The position numbers and the translations under genes were made by a program. From NCBI RefSeq assembly GCF_001597735.1, contig NZ_LUTS01000001.1, positions 496,001-560,000 on the forward strand: a stretch of 64,000 bases of DNA, given 5' to 3'. The notes below the pieces were generated by a model. It did not search any database. It was not told the DNA's origin and worked only from the letters and a program-made list of their open reading frames with translations. This DNA comes from Neptuniibacter pectenicola (GTDB lineage: Bacteria > Pseudomonadota > Gammaproteobacteria > Pseudomonadales > Balneatricaceae). This document shows positions 58,196 through 64,000 of the stretch, piece after piece. The first letter of the stretch is position 1. Each line of letters opens with the position of its first letter.

Positions 58196-59791
58196 ATGAC
58201 ACAACACCACCATTATGACGCTTTAATTATCGGTAGCGGAGCGGCTGGCCTGAGCATGGCATTACACCTTGCCGAAAACGCGCGTGTGGCGGTGCTTAGT
58301 AAGCGTGAGCTTAAAAGCGGGTCAACATGGCTTGCTCAAGGCGGAATTGCTGCAGTATTAGATACCACCGACAGCACCCAAGCCCATATAGCAGACACAA
58401 TGACTGCCGGTGGTAACTTAAGTCGGCCTGAAGCTGTCGAATTTACGGTATCCCATGGCAAGGAAAGCATTGATTGGTTAATTCAGCAAGGGGTGACATT
58501 TACTCAAGAGAGCAACGACTACCACCTTACCAAAGAGGGTGGGCACTCTCATCGCCGAATCATCCACTCCGCGGACGCAACAGGTAAAGCACTGCAAAGT
58601 ACTCTAATAGACCAAGCCAAAGCCTCACCCAATATTGACCTCTTTGAAGACCATATTGCAGTTGACCTCATCACCCGCCGAAAATTAGGCTTAGCACATA
58701 ACCGCTGCGTAGGCGCATATATACTCAATGGCACCACAGGCCATGTAGAAGTTTTTCAGGCCCCCCATGTTGTTTTAGCAACCGGAGGTGCCTCTAAAGC
58801 CTACCTATATACCAGCAACTCAGATGGCGCAACCGGTGATGGCATTGCGATGGCTTGGCGTGCTGGCTGTCGCGTAGGTAATATGGAGTTCAACCAATTC
58901 CATCCCACCTGCCTTTATCACCCTCAAGCAAAGTCATTTTTAATCACCGAAGCCGTTCGAGGCGAAGGGGGGCGACTGCTCCTGCCTGATGGCGAGCCTT
59001 TCATGCACAAGTTTGATGAACGCGGTGAATTAGCACCCCGTGATATTGTCGCCCGCGCAATTGACCATGAGATGAAACGTTTAGGTTGTGACTGTTTATT
59101 CTTAGATATATCTCACAAGCCAGAAGAGTTTATCCGCAGCCACTTCCCCACTATCTACAAACGCTGCCTCAAACTGGGCATAGATATCACGAAAGAACCT
59201 ATCCCTGTAGTCCCTGCAGCCCATTACACCTGCGGAGGCGTTGTCACCGATGAGAAAGGACGCACAGATATTCCCGGCCTTTATGCCATAGGTGAAACAT
59301 CATTTACTGGATTACATGGTGCAAATAGACTCGCAAGTAACTCGCTTCTCGAATGCTTAGTTTATGCCAAGTCAGCATCAGAAGAGGTCTGCAAATCACT
59401 TTCGCAGCCACTAGACAGATCCTTAATTCCAGCGTGGGATGAAAGTCAGGTAACCGATTCTGATGAGGACGTTATTATCTCCCATAACTGGGATGAGATA
59501 AGACGCTTCATGTGGGATTATGTCGGGATCGTTCGCACCACGAAGCGCCTCCAAAGAGCGAAGCATCGTATCGATCTATTGCACCATGAAATCAGCGAAT
59601 ACTACAGCAACTACAAAATCAGCAACGACCTACTTGAGCTACGTAATCTCGCCGTCGTGGCAGACCTAATTATACGTTCCGCTATGCTTCGGCATGAAAG
59701 TCGTGGTTTGCACTATACCCTTGATTATCCAGAACTAGGCCCTGAGCCTATAGATACCATTCTGACCCCGATCAACTTCTCTTGGAATTAA
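58196..59791 (+). CDS. nadB: L-aspartate oxidase
   Basis: NadB oxidises L-aspartate to iminoaspartate with FAD in de novo NAD synthesis. The 531 residues have the FAD-binding [14 protein letters not shown] near the start, [30 protein letters not shown] and a C-terminal helical domain. HTCGGV-type [27 protein letters not shown] is typical. Its place opposite rpoE is shared with E. coli and Pseudomonas. The end is seven bases from the convergent ygfX. Confidence 0.97.
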   Translation: MTQHHHYDALIIGSGAAGLSMALHLAENARVAVLSKRELKSGSTWLAQGGIAAVLDTTDSTQAHIADTMTAGGNLSRPEAVEFTVSHGKESIDWLIQQGVTFTQESNDYHLTKEGGHSHRRIIHSADATGKALQSTLIDQAKASPNIDLFEDHIAVDLITRRKLGLAHNRCVGAYILNGTTGHVEVFQAPHVVLATGGASKAYLYTSNSDGATGDGIAMAWRAGCRVGNMEFNQFHPTCLYHPQAKSFLITEAVRGEGGRLLLPDGEPFMHKFDERGELAPRDIVARAIDHEMKRLGCDCLFLDISHKPEEFIRSHFPTIYKRCLKLGIDITKEPIPVVPAAHYTCGGVVTDEKGRTDIPGLYAIGETSFTGLHGANRLASNSLLECLVYAKSASEEVCKSLSQPLDRSLIPAWDESQVTDSDEDVIISHNWDEIRRFMWDYVGIVRTTKRLQRAKHRIDLLHHEISEYYSNYKISNDLLELRNLAVVADLIIRSAMLRHESRGLHYTLDYPELGPEPIDTILTPINFSWN

Positions 59792-59798
59792 GAAAACA

Positions 59799-60245
59799 CT
59801 ACGAGTCATCTGCATCCAATGCCCCATGCAAAGCCAACACCCTCAAGCGACGAAAATCTTGAGGGGGGCACGCATCTCGAAAGATCACAACAGCAATGGG
59901 AAAGAAGCGCTCTTCCACCTCGCACAATAAACACACCATAAAAGGCATAACCGCCCGCCGCTTCACACGACAAACCTCCAGCTTAACACCGCCTTTTTGC
60001 CGTAGCTGTAAACGTCCTTGATCAGCATCCCAACTCACTGCTTCAATAGACCCACAGCCGCCCAGATCAGCCCGGTTACAGAACATATAAAGCAAACTAA
60101 TCAGTAAAAAGGCATACGAGAGGTATTGATGAAAGGCAGGAAGAGAGGCCAGGTAAATAGAATACAAGGCCAATAAATGCACCCCGCCATATATATACAG
60201 CAGAGTGCGAGATTGACCGATAGGGAGGTTACTTAGGCTGAACAC
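59799..60245 (-). CDS. ygfX: YgfX family membrane protein
   Basis: The 148-residue protein has two adjacent membrane helices (about residues 15-34 and 40-57) and a cytoplasmic C-terminal domain. Length, topology and linkage to sdhE fit the YgfX (CptA) family. The E. coli member was reported as a membrane toxin acting on MreB and FtsZ, but a role linked to succinate dehydrogenase maturation has also been suggested. The GTG start lies inside sdhE, giving a 17-base overlap. Sequence conservation is low, so the family call rests partly on position. Confidence 0.75.
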   Translation of the reverse strand: MFSLSNLPIGQSRTLLYIYGGVHLLALYSIYLASLPAFHQYLSYAFLLISLLYMFCNRADLGGCGSIEAVSWDADQGRLQLRQKGGVKLEVCRVKRRAVMPFMVCLLCEVEERFFPIAVVIFRDACPPQDFRRLRVLALHGALDADDS

Positions 60246-60483
60246 GCTCCAATATAATCCTTACAATCCTTTGTAAATCTTCATCCTCAGGAACCTCTCG
60301 TTCCATGAGCCACACAAACAGGTCCTGGTCCTCACAAGCAAGCAGCTTTACAAACCGATCCTGATCATCCTGATCTAAATCAGCAAATGCTTCCTCGACA
60401 AACGGAACAAACAATACATCTAGTTCCAGCATGCCTCTACGACTCTGCCACCTTAAACGACGAATATCTTCTTCTGTATACAT
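60229..60483 (-). CDS. sdhE: Succinate dehydrogenase assembly factor SdhE (YgfY/CptB)
   Basis: SdhE promotes covalent flavin attachment to succinate dehydrogenase. The 84-residue helical protein has the conserved RWQSRRGMLELD (RGxxE motif) near the start. The later FVKLLACEDQDLFVWLM is also typical. The frame is open to 60492 from a TTG, but the ATG at 60483 is the natural start. It was earlier named as the antitoxin partner of YgfX. Between it and the rRNA terminator, 60484-60640 holds no other gene that I can support. Confidence 0.93.
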   Translation of the reverse strand: MYTEEDIRRLRWQSRRGMLELDVLFVPFVEEAFADLDQDDQDRFVKLLACEDQDLFVWLMEREVPEDEDLQRIVRIILERVQPK

Positions 60484-60640
60484 GAACACCAACTATGGCT
60501 GACAAAAATTTAGACGTACAACGCCGACTCTTCTCAAACCCAATTATGAAGGTAAGTGTAAAAAAATAGAAGTCGAACAGGAAAAACATTCACACTATCT
60601 TACCTGTGCCCACTTAGTTTTTTAAAACCTAAACCCCAGA

Positions 60641-60676
60641 CGCAAAAAACCCCGGCTACGTAGTAACCGGGGTTTC
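60641..60676 (-). terminator. Terminator of the rRNA operon
   Basis: AAACCCCGG (60647-60655) and CCGGGGTTT (60667-60675) form a strong stem around an eleven-base loop. On the minus strand the stem ends in T6. It lies just after the 5S gene. Confidence 0.93.
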
Positions 60677-60687
60677 TCTAAATAAAT

Positions 60688-60804
60688 GCTTGGCGATGAC
60701 CTACTCTCACATGGGGAAACCCCACACTACCATCGGCGATATTGCGTTTCACGTCTGAGTTCGGGATGGATTCAGGTGGTTCCACAACTCTATGGTCGCC
60801 AAGC
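60688..60804 (-). rRNA. rrf: 5S ribosomal RNA
   Basis: About 117 bases on the minus strand start GCTTGGCGACCATAGAG and end GAGAGTAGGTCATCGCCAAGC, so the ends pair as in all 5S rRNAs. CCCGAACTCAGACGTGAAAC and GCCGATGGTAGTGTGG are the conserved loops. The exact ends are uncertain by a few bases. It follows 23S after a spacer of about 160 bases in which I see no tRNA. Confidence 0.96.
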
Positions 60805-60966
60805 AAAACTGTCCAATTAAGATTCAAATTCATTTTGATTTAGAAGGGAGTCTGCACTTAAGTCAGTCTCAACCTTGTATCGTCTTACTCACGCTAATTC
60901 GTTACTCTCTATCGTGTTTATTCTATATCTAATCAATCACTTGCCAAACGCCTTGGGCGTTATATG

Positions 60967-63855
<2,889 letters not shown>

Positions 63856-64000
63856 AACCCGAAGGCGTCTGGAATCATAGTAACTGGTTAGTACAGTAAC
63901 GATAGATTTCGCCGAATTGGCGCTTGTATGAAAATACAAGTCAATCTAAATCAATGAATCTAAATCCAAATTGTTAAAGAGCGTTTAAAGCAAAAAAGCT
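63856..64000 (-). other. Part of the 16S-23S spacer with boxA antitermination site
   Basis: The 145 bases upstream of 23S are spacer. CGCTCTTTAACA (63983-63972 on the minus strand) matches boxA of rRNA operons at 11 of 12 positions, the site for NusB/NusE antitermination. No tRNA is seen in the visible part. The 16S gene should lie to the right of the window. Confidence 0.85.

Noticed and set aside
60806-60966. tRNA gene between 23S and 5S
   Set aside because: No cloverleaf or TTCGA-type arm was found in the spacer.

Overview
The window is a chromosomal stretch of a marine gammaproteobacterium, most probably of the Oceanospirillales (Neptunomonas/Amphritea/Marinobacterium-like). This is inferred from gene order: murA-hisG-hisD, mlaFEDCB next to kdsD-kdsC-lptCAB-rpoN-hpf-ptsN-rapZ-npr, gatCAB divergent from mreBCD-maf-rng-yhdP, and rpoE-rseA-rseC-mucD-lepA-lepB-rnc-era-recO-pdxJ-acpS opposite nadB. 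Protein similarity to Pseudomonas/E. coli orthologues supports it. No phage, insertion sequence or CRISPR array is visible. Coding density is high and most of the window is conserved core genome.

Layout. 1-2.9 kb: a small unknown gene behind a Fur-like box, yajQ, panE, a PduO-type cobalamin adenosyltransferase and a six-cysteine exported protein. 2.9-6.8 kb: an HDOD/GAF regulator and a cobalamin salvage operon cobU-cobT-cobC (no cobS). 6.8-12.8 kb: nnrS with an NsrR-like operator, acuI with a divergent GntR regulator and a candidate operator, zapG/yhcB, a Nif3 protein and a DegS/AlgW protease. 12.8-19.4 kb (minus strand): the Mla phospholipid transport operon, then ibaG, murA, hisG and hisD. 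19.6-29.5 kb (plus): Kdo synthesis and LPS transport genes, rpoN and the nitrogen PTS, mgtE and darP. 29.5-38.7 kb (minus): cell-shape genes mreBCD, maf, rng, yhdP and a nitrilase. 38.9-42.2 kb: gatCAB. 42.3-47.9 kb: an accessory interval with a TorF-type outer membrane protein, msrA, a candidate Fur-controlled 32-residue membrane peptide and four sugar-acid catabolism enzymes. 47.9-60.5 kb: acpS to rpoE, nadB, ygfX and sdhE. 60.6-64 kb: the 3' part of an rRNA operon on the minus strand (23S, 5S, terminator), with the 16S beyond the right edge.

How the genes work together. Envelope biogenesis dominates: Mla and YhdP move phospholipids, LptCAB with KdsC/KdsD build and export LPS, MurA and MreBCD serve the cell wall, and the sigma-E pathway monitors envelope stress. 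The sigma-E locus holds the main oddity. The anti-sigma factor RseA carries what looks like the C-terminal domain of RseB fused to its periplasmic end, and no separate rseB gene lies between it and rseC. The site-1 protease (DegS/AlgW) and MucD are both in the window.

Other points worth checking are two candidate Fur-regulated small genes, a probable AUU start in mreC, a ten-adenine run at the rnc/era overlap, and clear regulator-operator-promoter arrangements at nnrS and acuI.
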